Source: Carboxylicivirga sp. (lineage in GTDB: Bacteria; Bacteroidota; Bacteroidia; Bacteroidales; Marinilabiliaceae). From it: a DNA stretch of 60,919 nt. The notes below the pieces were generated by a model, which was not told the DNA's origin, made no database searches, and saw only the letters and a list, made by a program, of their open reading frames with translations. The DNA is taken from positions 1-60,919 of the forward strand of contig JAOARW010000048.1 of NCBI GenBank assembly GCA_025210475.1, written 5' to 3'. A program made the translations under genes and the position numbers. Within the stretch, counting starts at the first letter, position 1. Every line of letters starts with the position of its first letter. Of the stretch, positions 54,095 through 60,919 are shown one piece after another.

Positions 54095-56809
54095 TTAACG
54101 AAGGTTTGCCTGAGCAGCAGCTAAGCGTGCGATAGGCACACGGAAAGGAGAACATGAAACGTAATCCAAACCTGTTCTGTGACAGAACTCAACTGATGAT
54201 GGCTCACCACCATGCTCACCACAGATACCTAATTTAAGCTCTGGACGAGTTGAACGACCCTTCTGACAACCCATTTCTACCAATTGACCAACACCTGTTT
54301 GGTCTAAAGCCTGGAATGGATCTTGCTTCAAGATACCTTTTTCGATGTAGATAGGTAAGAATTTACCTGCATCATCACGAGAGTATCCGAAAGTCATCTG
54401 AGTTAAGTCGTTTGTACCGAATGAGAAGAATTCAGCTACTTCAGCTACTTCGTTAGCAGTTAATGCAGCACGAGGAATCTCAATCATAGTACCTACCATG
54501 TAGTCAACTTCAGTTCCTTTTTCTTCGAATACTTTAGCAGCTGTAGTGCGGATGATTTCTTCCTGCATCTTCAACTCCTTAACAGTACCGATTAATGGAA
54601 CCATAATTTCCGGCTTAGGATTCAATCCTTCTAATTTCAAGTCACAAGCAGCTTCGATAATCGCGCGAGCCTGCATCTCAGTAATCTCAGGATAAGTGTT
54701 ACCTAAACGACAACCACGGTGACCTAACATCGGGTTGAATTCGTGTAAGCCTTCTACTTTTTCAGCTACAACTTTCACATCAACACCTAACTTCTCAGCC
54801 ATTTCTTTCTGCGAAGCTGCATCGTTTGGAGTAAACTCGTGCAATGGTGGATCCAGTAGACGAATAGTTACGCCATATCCGTCCATAGCTTTCAAGATTC
54901 CGTGGAAATCCTCGCGCTGGATAGGTAATAATTTAGCTAAAGCTTCCTTACGACCTTCAACTGTTTCTGCAAGAATCATCTCACGCATCTTCCAGATACG
55001 GTCGCCTTCGAAGAACATGTGCTCTGTACGAGTAAGACCAATACCTTTCGCACCAAACTCACGAGCAGTTTGTGCATCAGCTGGTGTATCAGCATTAGTA
55101 CGAACATACATGCGTGTGTTCTTTTCTGCTAATTCCATCATCTTACCGAAGTCACCATCCAATGAAGGAGTGATAGTAGCTACTTTACCTTCGTAAACAA
55201 CACCAGTAGTACCGTTTAATGAGATGAAGTCGCCTTCTTTGTACTCAACACCGTTGATAGCCATTGAAGAACCTGATACTAACAAACCAGCAGCAGAAGA
55301 GATACAACACTTACCCATACCACGAGCTACTACAGCCGCGTGAGAAGTCATACCTCCACGCTCAGTTAAGATACCTTCAGCAGCATACATACCTTTTAAG
55401 TCTTCCGGAGAAGTCTCGCGACGAACCAAGATTACTTTTTTACCGGCAGCAGCCCACTCTTCAGCAGCCTCAGCAGAGAATACAATCTGACCAGTTGCAG
55501 CACCCGGAGATGCTGGAAGACCTTTAGATAATTCCTTAGCAGCATCTAAAGCAGCCTGATCGAATACAGGGTGTAATAACTCATCTAATTTGTTAGCTTC
55601 CTGACGTAAGATAGCTGTTTTCTCATCGATACGTCCTTCTTCCAACATGTCGATAGCCATCTTAACCATAGCAGCACCAGTACGCTTACCACTACGCGTT
55701 TGCAACATCCAAAGCTTACCGTCCTGAACGGTGAACTCCATATCCTGCATATCTGAGTAGTGATCTTCTAATTTCTGCTGTACAGCGTCTAATTCAGCAT
55801 ATAATTCTGGCATTGCTTCTTCCATAGAAAGGAAGTTTTTCTTACGATCTTCTTCAGAAGTACCGTTACGTTCTGCCCAACGCTGAGAACCAATTTTTGT
55901 AATTTCAAGAGGTGTACGTACACCAGCAACAACATCTTCACCCTGAGCATTGATTAAGTACTCACCGTTGAATAAGTCTTCACCAGTAGCAGCGTCACGA
56001 GAGAAACAAACACCTGTAGCAGAAGTTTCACCCATGTTACCGTATACCATAGCCTGAACGTTTACAGCTGTACCCCACTCGTCAGGAATCTGCTCCATAC
56101 GACGGTAAAGAATAGCACGTTCAGTGTTCCATGAATCAAATACTGCACATACAGCACCCCAAAGCTGATCCCATGGATTAGTTGGGAAGTCAACACCTGC
56201 GTGCTCGCGAACAACAGCCTTATAACCTTCAACCAAAGCTTTAAGGTCTTCAACTGTTAATTCAGTATCTAATTTATATCCTTTTGATTCTTTTAATTCA
56301 TCTAATACAACTTCGAAAGGGTTGTGCTGACCTTCTTCAGCTTCAACACCCATTACCACGTCACCATACATGTGGATGAAACGACGGTATGAGTCATACG
56401 CGAATTTTTCGTTACCTGATTTTTCAGCAATGATTTTCACTGCATCATCGTTCAAACCAAGGTTAAGAACAGTGTTCATCATACCTGGCATTGACGCACG
56501 AGCACCAGAACGTACAGATAATAATAATGGGAAAGCCTCACCGGTAGAACCAAATTTAGCATTCATTACTTTTTCAGTAGCCGCTACACCAGCTTCTACT
56601 TCAGCTTTCATTAATTCTACAACAGCTTCTTTACCTTTTTGATTGTACTCTGTACAAACTTCAGTGGTAATAGTAAAACCGGCTGGTACAGGAACACCAA
56701 TAAGGTTCATTTCAGCAAGGTTAGCACCTTTACCTCCGAGCAGGTTTCTCATATCAGCTTTACCTTCAGCTTGTCCGTTACCGAAGGTATAAACGCGTTT
56801 ATTGCTCAT
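54095..56809 (-). CDS. ppdK: Pyruvate, phosphate dikinase
   Basis: This 904-residue cytoplasmic enzyme converts pyruvate, ATP and phosphate to phosphoenolpyruvate, AMP and pyrophosphate, or runs in reverse for glycolysis. The N-terminal nucleotide domain has LLGGKGANLAEMN and LLLSVRSGARASMPGMM. The swivelling domain has GGMTSHAAVVARGMGKCC with the phosphorylated His. The C-terminal PEP/pyruvate barrel has LKLGICGEHGGEP with the catalytic Cys. Length is full. Codon use is visibly more GC-rich than in the glycan region, as expected of a highly expressed gene. A broken copy of its last codons lies downstream. Confidence 0.97.
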   Translation of the reverse strand: MSNKRVYTFGNGQAEGKADMRNLLGGKGANLAEMNLIGVPVPAGFTITTEVCTEYNQKGKEAVVELMKAEVEAGVAATEKVMNAKFGSTGEAFPLLLSVRSGARASMPGMMNTVLNLGLNDDAVKIIAEKSGNEKFAYDSYRRFIHMYGDVVMGVEAEEGQHNPFEVVLDELKESKGYKLDTELTVEDLKALVEGYKAVVREHAGVDFPTNPWDQLWGAVCAVFDSWNTERAILYRRMEQIPDEWGTAVNVQAMVYGNMGETSATGVCFSRDAATGEDLFNGEYLINAQGEDVVAGVRTPLEITKIGSQRWAERNGTSEEDRKKNFLSMEEAMPELYAELDAVQQKLEDHYSDMQDMEFTVQDGKLWMLQTRSGKRTGAAMVKMAIDMLEEGRIDEKTAILRQEANKLDELLHPVFDQAALDAAKELSKGLPASPGAATGQIVFSAEAAEEWAAAGKKVILVRRETSPEDLKGMYAAEGILTERGGMTSHAAVVARGMGKCCISSAAGLLVSGSSMAINGVEYKEGDFISLNGTTGVVYEGKVATITPSLDGDFGKMMELAEKNTRMYVRTNADTPADAQTAREFGAKGIGLTRTEHMFFEGDRIWKMREMILAETVEGRKEALAKLLPIQREDFHGILKAMDGYGVTIRLLDPPLHEFTPNDAASQKEMAEKLGVDVKVVAEKVEGLHEFNPMLGHRGCRLGNTYPEITEMQARAIIEAACDLKLEGLNPKPEIMVPLIGTVKELKMQEEIIRTTAAKVFEEKGTEVDYMVGTMIEIPRAALTANEVAEVAEFFSFGTNDLTQMTFGYSRDDAGKFLPIYIEKGILKQDPFQALDQTGVGQLVEMGCQKGRSTRPELKLGICGEHGGEPSSVEFCHRTGLDYVSCSPFRVPIARLAAAQANLR

Positions 56810-57158
56810 ACTTAGATTATTAAATATTTATTATAAAATAGTAGTTATCAATGCATTCTAGATACTTTGAAGCAAAACTTCAAAAACCCTACAAATAAAC
56901 AAAAAATTTGGGAAAGTCACCACTTTCTTTCCTTTCAGAGTGTTAATAAATAATAAATGAAACGGCGATAAATCTTAACATTTCGAACCAGACTCATGAG
57001 AATAATAAAAATTCATCAAGCCTTCAATGTGTTGTACGAGGATCAATTACAAGCACAAAAAAAAAGAGTAAGCCATTCCTTCAAATGCCTTACTCTTTTA
57101 AGTATTTCTATTGATTTGCTATATTCGTAAGATACTATACTGAGTAACGAAGTTACAA
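56810..57158 (-). other. ppdK leader region and upstream gap
   Basis: This 349-nt non-coding stretch must contain the ppdK promoter, but no full TTG/TAnnTTTG match was found. The short hairpin GAAGTTTTGCTTC (56868-56880) lies about 60 nt before the start. The terminator of the next gene lies at 57062-57099. Confidence 0.4.
57062..57099 (-). terminator. Terminator of the dihydroorotate-dehydrogenase-like gene
   Basis: AAAAGAGTAAG (57062-57072) pairs with CTTACTCTTTT (57089-57099) around 16 nt. On the minus strand the stem ends in T-rich sequence. It is 60 nt past the stop of 57159-58169. Confidence 0.8.
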
Positions 57159-58169
57159 TTAACTTACCGGATACTTCTTCAAATATTCTTTCGATTTCAT
57201 CAGGTAGTCAACATATTGTGCCCGACGATAAGCGTGTGGATCGTCCACATTCTTTTTGCACAACTTACCTCTGAAATCATCGATCTTCTCATATCCTTTC
57301 TCCTTCATCCAGGCCGAAACCTCTTCGAGCATACGCGTCACCTGTATCACTCCATTCTTATAAACCGTACTTACCACCTGTACAGCATTGGCCCCGGCCA
57401 ACAACATGCTGATAACATCTTCTCCATCGTGAATTCCGGTATTACTGCATATAGTTCCATCTAAATTACATGATAACAATCCGGCAAATCGTAAAGCCAA
57501 TCGATTATCACCCTTACTACTCAAGTTATAAGGGATGCGGAGTTTTTCGTTTTTAATATCAATATCGGGCTGGAAAAGACGGTTAAACAGTACAAAACCA
57601 TCCGCCCCGTTTTTATCCATGCGATAAACAACGTTCATCATATTGGTATAAAAAGAGCTCAGTTTAACACTGACCGGAATTTTAACCGCTGCTTTTACTT
57701 TCTTCAATATCTCCACCCTGGCATCTTCAATCTCAGCCGGTGATTTCTCCAAGTCTGAAATAGTAGAATAAAAATTTAATTCCAGTCCATCCACACCTGT
57801 TTCTTCGAGGTATTTGGCATACTCCACCCAACTAACATCATAGGTACAGTTAAGGCTGGCAAAAACAGGAATAGAAACCGATTCCTTTAACTTTTTTAAA
57901 GCCAGAAGGTGGGCTTTGGGACCTGAATGCTCAATGTTTGGAAAGAGCGAGGTCATTTCGGCATGAAGATTATCAAACTCGTGAAGCTCTTCCTCCAATT
58001 CCGCAGCTTCCAGGTGTAATTGCTCTTCAAAAAGCGATTTATAGACAATCGCGGCTGCACCAGCTTTCTCCAGTTTTTTGACAGTTTCTACATCTAACAC
58101 CAGGTTGCTGGCTCCAATAATAATGGGGTTCTTCAATTCAATCCCCATGTACGTTGTTTTTAAGTCCAT
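57159..58169 (-). CDS. Dihydroorotate dehydrogenase-like FMN protein
   Basis: This 336-residue TIM-barrel protein starts LKTTYMGIELKNPIIIGASNLV, with SIPVFASLNCTYDVSWVEYA, GLELNFYST, KIPVSVKLSSFYTNM and late phosphate-binding segments DGEDVISMLLAGANAVQVVSTV. The layout matches the COG0167 family, but the NxSxPN signature next to the catalytic residue of true PyrD is replaced (ELNFYST). It may act on another substrate such as a related pyrimidine or an unknown keto acid. It stands alone with its own terminator. Family sure, reaction unsure. Confidence 0.85.
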   Translation of the reverse strand: MDLKTTYMGIELKNPIIIGASNLVLDVETVKKLEKAGAAAIVYKSLFEEQLHLEAAELEEELHEFDNLHAEMTSLFPNIEHSGPKAHLLALKKLKESVSIPVFASLNCTYDVSWVEYAKYLEETGVDGLELNFYSTISDLEKSPAEIEDARVEILKKVKAAVKIPVSVKLSSFYTNMMNVVYRMDKNGADGFVLFNRLFQPDIDIKNEKLRIPYNLSSKGDNRLALRFAGLLSCNLDGTICSNTGIHDGEDVISMLLAGANAVQVVSTVYKNGVIQVTRMLEEVSAWMKEKGYEKIDDFRGKLCKKNVDDPHAYRRAQYVDYLMKSKEYLKKYPVS

Positions 58170-58729
58170 AAGAGGTGATATAAAGGGTTATTAATTTCTT
58201 GTCTTATTTTAACAAGGAGCTGAAAGCAATTGTTTTAGATAAAGGATAAAATGGTCTGTATTTTATGAAACTGTTTAAATTTTATCCCTTGTTTATGGTG
58301 AATTAATCCCACTCAATGCCGCAAAACCCTACAAAAAATGATGGTATTCGCATCATTTGCTGCTTATACCAATATCACCATAAAGTTCGCATTTAAATAG
58401 CTAATCAATCCTTGCATGTTTCTTGCTTTACTTCCTTTCATAAATTTTTCCTTTAAGTTTTACTTTCAGATATGATTCAAATCTATGGCTAAAAAAAGGC
58501 AAACAAAATAACTGTAATATTACCGTGAAAATAAAAAAACCATATACATCTGTATTTCTGCAATATAGCTTCAATTAACGACGCTCATGATTAACATATA
58601 AACAGCAAAATCAGAATTTTTTTAACTTTTTGATGAAAAATGGTGCTAAAATGCTGCTTTTATGCCATTTTTTGCTGAAAAAATGAGCTTTTATATCATT
58701 TTCTGTTTTTTATTGATGCTTATTCGGGA

Positions 58730-58792
58730 TTGCTTCGATACATGTTCGTATCACCTTCGGTACGCGCGCGTAGCGAAGATGCATCGAAGCAA
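58730..58792. repeat. Compound palindrome (cruciform-like)
   Basis: Outer arms TTGCTTCGAT (58730-58739) and ATCGAAGCAA (58783-58792) enclose CTTCG (58755-58759) and CGAAG (58774-58778), which in turn flank the perfect palindrome TACGCGCGCGTA (58761-58772). The GC-rich core stands out from the AT-rich surroundings. No T run follows. Confidence 0.6.
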
Positions 58793-58874
58793 ATACGAAG
58801 CTATATCAATGCAGAATCGAAGTAGGATCAAGGTGTGATCGAAAAAAGTAAATTTCAACTATCGAAGCCGTTTG

Positions 58875-59010
58875 TAATACCAAATAATTGATAAAACGGA
58901 CGATCAACCGTTTTGCTAGTTGTCCAGAGTTAATTTGGGACTGATATAAGATCAAATGAACTTTAAAAGCAAATGAACTAAAGTTCTTTTTAATGTTTCA
59001 TTTGGTATTA
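58875..59010. repeat. Candidate MITE-like element with terminal inverted repeats
   Basis: TAATACCAAAT (58875-58885) and ATTTGGTATTA (59000-59010) are perfect 11-nt inverted repeats bounding 136 nt that code for nothing. Inside is a hairpin AAAACGG...CCGTTTT (58893-58914). No clear target duplication was seen. Small non-coding elements ending in this kind of repeat occur in bacteria; the assignment is tentative. Confidence 0.4.
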
Positions 59011-59024
59011 TTCTAATACATTTC

Positions 59025-59062
59025 TTATCGGATGAAATCAGTCATGTTCATTCATCCGATAA
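59025..59062 (-). terminator. Terminator hairpin of the MACPF-like gene
   Basis: TTATCGGATGAA (59025-59036) and TTCATCCGATAA (59051-59062) form a perfect 12-nt stem 41 nt past the stop codon. Only a weak T run follows on the minus strand, so termination efficiency is uncertain. Confidence 0.65.
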
Positions 59063-59102
59063 AATTAAAGTTTTAAGCTTATTAGTGTTCTTACTATTAG
59101 GT

Positions 59103-60632
59103 CTACAGGGCAATCAAATGATATTTTTCTAACCTACTCATAGTAATATCATTTATTTGCGGCAAATTATCAACTATTGGCCTGATACCATAAGTATCCA
59201 ATAATTCATCAAAATGAATGCTTAGACCTGCATTATTCGTTTCATCCAACAAATAGATAACACCCTCTTTATCTGTATATTTCTTGAAGTTATTCCAATC
59301 AAAATATTTATTCTTAAAAACATTCATTCCTGTCCTAAAATGGAGATACTTATGCATGTCTCTATGATCTGTATGCAGCCTTTTAATGTCGAAGTAGGAT
59401 CCGGACTTAATATTTGAAAATAGATTATTGGTTTCAGTTCGTCGATCTAATAAAATCATGTCATTAAACCTTGTGCTCAAAACTAAAGTTTGTGGTGATG
59501 TTTCTTCGCCAAATGTTAATAAAAATGGTTCTGCAAGATTTGACTTTAATCCATTTCCTGCCATCAATAGTTTTAGTTGATTTTTAATATTATCCTCTAA
59601 AACAAATTCCCAAAGTGGTATCATTCCATCAAACGCTATATCAATTATGGAATAATTATTTTCGTCTTCCCCAAATGCAGCCCATGAAGTTAAGTCTAAA
59701 TCGGCTGCATTAATATCTTTTCCAGCTGAAAATCCTGAATTCTTGCCAACACCTCCAATGGTGTTAATTGAAACGGAGGTATTGGTAAATTTCTTAAATG
59801 CAGTGCTTAAACTCAACTCGTCACTTTGAAAATCCGTTATTTTAATATAAGTTTTTGTTGACAAAGAAACCGCATCGAACATATCCTCTTCTAATTCGAT
59901 TTGATTTTCACCAGTCTTACCTTCAGCACTAAATAGTAATGTTGACCTAGCTCCTGTTATGAACTTGTTGACTACAAAAGCCCCATAAGTATTTAATACC
60001 TGTTTGGGTGATAAGTTATATAAATCATGCTTAAAGTCATCGTGAAGGTAGTTACGACGGATTATTTTATTTAAATATGAATTTGTTCTCAGTTCAAATA
60101 GTGCTGAACGGTATTCAAAATATGCTACCCCATATACCTGATTCGACTCATTGATTTTACTTTCAGAAAAAATATAATCAAACCGGTTCTTAACACCAAA
60201 TTTAAAAACATCTTTATCCAAAGATGGATTACAGTTAACCTGATGGTCGATAAATGATTGCTCTCTATAGCGATCAAATGTAGCAAAAGAAAATGCTCTG
60301 GATTGAGTCGTTCTAGATCCTTTGGGACTATCTGTATTTGGATAATCCTTATGGTATCTGGAAACATCAATAACCGGATAGGTAATGTCATTCTCTAAGA
60401 TGAATGGAATCGAGTCTGTTCTTAACGCCCTACCTAGATAGTCCTCAAAAGAAGTAGCAGGAGCTTTAAGGTGAGATGAATGACCTTTTGATAGTATTAA
60501 TGGGTATTCTGATTTTCTTTCCTGTACAACTCTTAAATCTTGTTTTTTGTCTTCAGAAGGAGAAATCGACTTATTAACGCAACCTCCGAAAACAAAGAAA
60601 CTCAGAATAACAAATAGAAATATTTTTCTCAT
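59103..60632 (-). CDS. Lipoprotein with MACPF (perforin-like) signature
   Basis: This 509-residue protein has a signal peptide (IFLFVILSFFVFGG) and lipobox FGGC. Around residues 213-226, NTYGAFVVNKFITGAR matches the MACPF signature YGTH...GG(R/K), with the usual Thr-His replaced by Ala-Phe. Upstream, FKFGVKNRFDYIFSES and GVAYFEYRSALFEL resemble the strands and helix that precede it in Bacteroides MACPF proteins such as BSAP-1 and BT_3439, which are of comparable type. The C-terminal about 150 residues look like a separate domain. Known relatives include pore-forming antibacterial toxins that kill related strains. Function here is inferred. It is monocistronic. Confidence 0.65.
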   Translation of the reverse strand: MRKIFLFVILSFFVFGGCVNKSISPSEDKKQDLRVVQERKSEYPLILSKGHSSHLKAPATSFEDYLGRALRTDSIPFILENDITYPVIDVSRYHKDYPNTDSPKGSRTTQSRAFSFATFDRYREQSFIDHQVNCNPSLDKDVFKFGVKNRFDYIFSESKINESNQVYGVAYFEYRSALFELRTNSYLNKIIRRNYLHDDFKHDLYNLSPKQVLNTYGAFVVNKFITGARSTLLFSAEGKTGENQIELEEDMFDAVSLSTKTYIKITDFQSDELSLSTAFKKFTNTSVSINTIGGVGKNSGFSAGKDINAADLDLTSWAAFGEDENNYSIIDIAFDGMIPLWEFVLEDNIKNQLKLLMAGNGLKSNLAEPFLLTFGEETSPQTLVLSTRFNDMILLDRRTETNNLFSNIKSGSYFDIKRLHTDHRDMHKYLHFRTGMNVFKNKYFDWNNFKKYTDKEGVIYLLDETNNAGLSIHFDELLDTYGIRPIVDNLPQINDITMSRLEKYHLIAL

Positions 60633-60888
60633 AATTTGTACTTTTATTTTAGATATGCAAAATACAAATTATTCTTATGTTTATTTGCTTAATTTAATAA
60701 TATTTGCTATTATTTTTAGTATATTTAATCAAAACAAAACCCTTAAGGCATTGTATAGAGTTTTTAAAGATATTATTAGAAACCTTTGCAAGGCAAAAAT
60801 GCCATTAAGTCTCAGATTAATAGTTGTTTAAGTTGGTTTCGTTTTGGATTTTCATTAACTTAAAGATGTGATTAAAAAGGAATTACAT

Positions 60889-60919
60889 ATGAGTTTTGTA
60901 TCGCATCATGTCGAACGTA
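60889..60919 (+). CDS. Possible start of a gene cut by the right edge
   Basis: ATG at 60889 is preceded by AAAAAGGAATTACAT, a good ribosome-binding site for this phylum, and opens MSFVSHHVER to the edge. Ten codons are too few to identify a product or to be sure it is a gene. Confidence 0.3.
   Translation, partial: MSFVSHHVER

Larger units (their letters stand above)
58170..59102. other. Long non-coding region with several palindromes
   Basis: This 933-nt region has no convincing gene. It contains a compound palindrome (58730-58792), an inverted-repeat-flanked segment (58875-59010) and the terminator of the MACPF-like gene (59025-59062), each listed separately, and a small hairpin AATGATG...CATCATT near 58337-58357. 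The rest is AT-rich. Confidence 0.6.

Noticed and set aside
54735..55196. 153-codon plus-strand reading frame inside ppdK
   Set aside because: It is the mirror of a highly conserved gene; composition is Ser-rich antisense translation with no family features.
57159..58169. Naming the FMN protein PyrD
   Set aside because: The NxSxPN signature of true dihydroorotate dehydrogenases is not present.
58735..58860. Direct repeats of ATCGAAG suggesting a CRISPR array
   Set aside because: Repeats are short, irregular and part of palindromes; there are no equal-length spacers and no cas genes.
60547..60831. 94-codon plus-strand frame with a hydrophobic part, across the MACPF-like gene start
   Set aside because: Its first third is antisense to the signal-peptide region. 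A shorter form from 60655 has no good ribosome-binding site, so it is not supported.

Overview
The window is AT-rich chromosomal DNA from a member of the Bacteroidota. Evidence for this is the FecI/FecR/TonB-receptor cell-surface signalling set, the DUF4249 lipoprotein, the many lipoproteins with Bacteroidota-style lipoboxes, a Bacteroidota-type promoter (TAnnTTTG/TTG), and the def-ruvX pair. A marine or anaerobic Marinilabiliales-like organism would fit, but I cannot fix the genus from the sequence. No rRNA, tRNA or CRISPR array was seen.

Layout. Positions 1-560 hold the 5' part of an IS1182-type transposase and the outer end of that element. Positions 594-45070, all on the minus strand, form one very large surface-polysaccharide region. 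It has two blocks separated by two paralogous lipoprotein genes with their own terminators (28069-30599). Block A (594-27667) has its own flippase, an EpsG-type polymerase, a PglC-type initiating phosphoglycosyltransferase and seven glycosyltransferases. It also carries an unusual decoration island: a DegT aminotransferase, a stand-alone NRPS condensation domain, a stand-alone amino-acid adenylation enzyme, three small carrier proteins, a KAS III, an asparagine-synthetase homologue, a PP-loop amidotransferase-like protein, an acyltransferase-3, two left-handed beta-helix acyltransferases and three FemAB-like transferases. Block B (30811-45070) is tightly coupled, with many 1-17 nt overlaps. 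It carries a second flippase and second polymerase, five glycosyltransferases, three NodB deacetylases and the Wzc/Wza export pair. No nucleotide-sugar synthesis genes except the aminotransferase and acyltransferases are present, so sugar donors must come from elsewhere in the genome.

From 45185 onward come housekeeping and signalling genes: peptide deformylase, RuvX, a DUF4249 lipoprotein / TonB receptor / FecR / FecI-type sigma set, then a plus-strand ECF sigma gene overlapping a membrane protein gene. Pyruvate phosphate dikinase and a dihydroorotate-dehydrogenase-like protein follow. The right end carries a lipoprotein with a MACPF-like signature.

The most unusual structural feature lies at 52975-54100. 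The 3' end of ppdK and its terminator are duplicated. In the duplicate copy a 691-bp segment (53019-53709) sits exactly between the stop codon and the terminator, while the intact ppdK copy preserves the empty site. The segment has one lipoprotein gene followed by an attC-like structure (GCCCCCAAC ... G/TTGGGGGC once circularised), which is the architecture of an integron gene cassette. No integrase is visible. The second main point of interest is the dissociated NRPS/PKS-type machinery in block A. I infer that it makes an amino-acid or acyl group and attaches it to an amino sugar of the polysaccharide.
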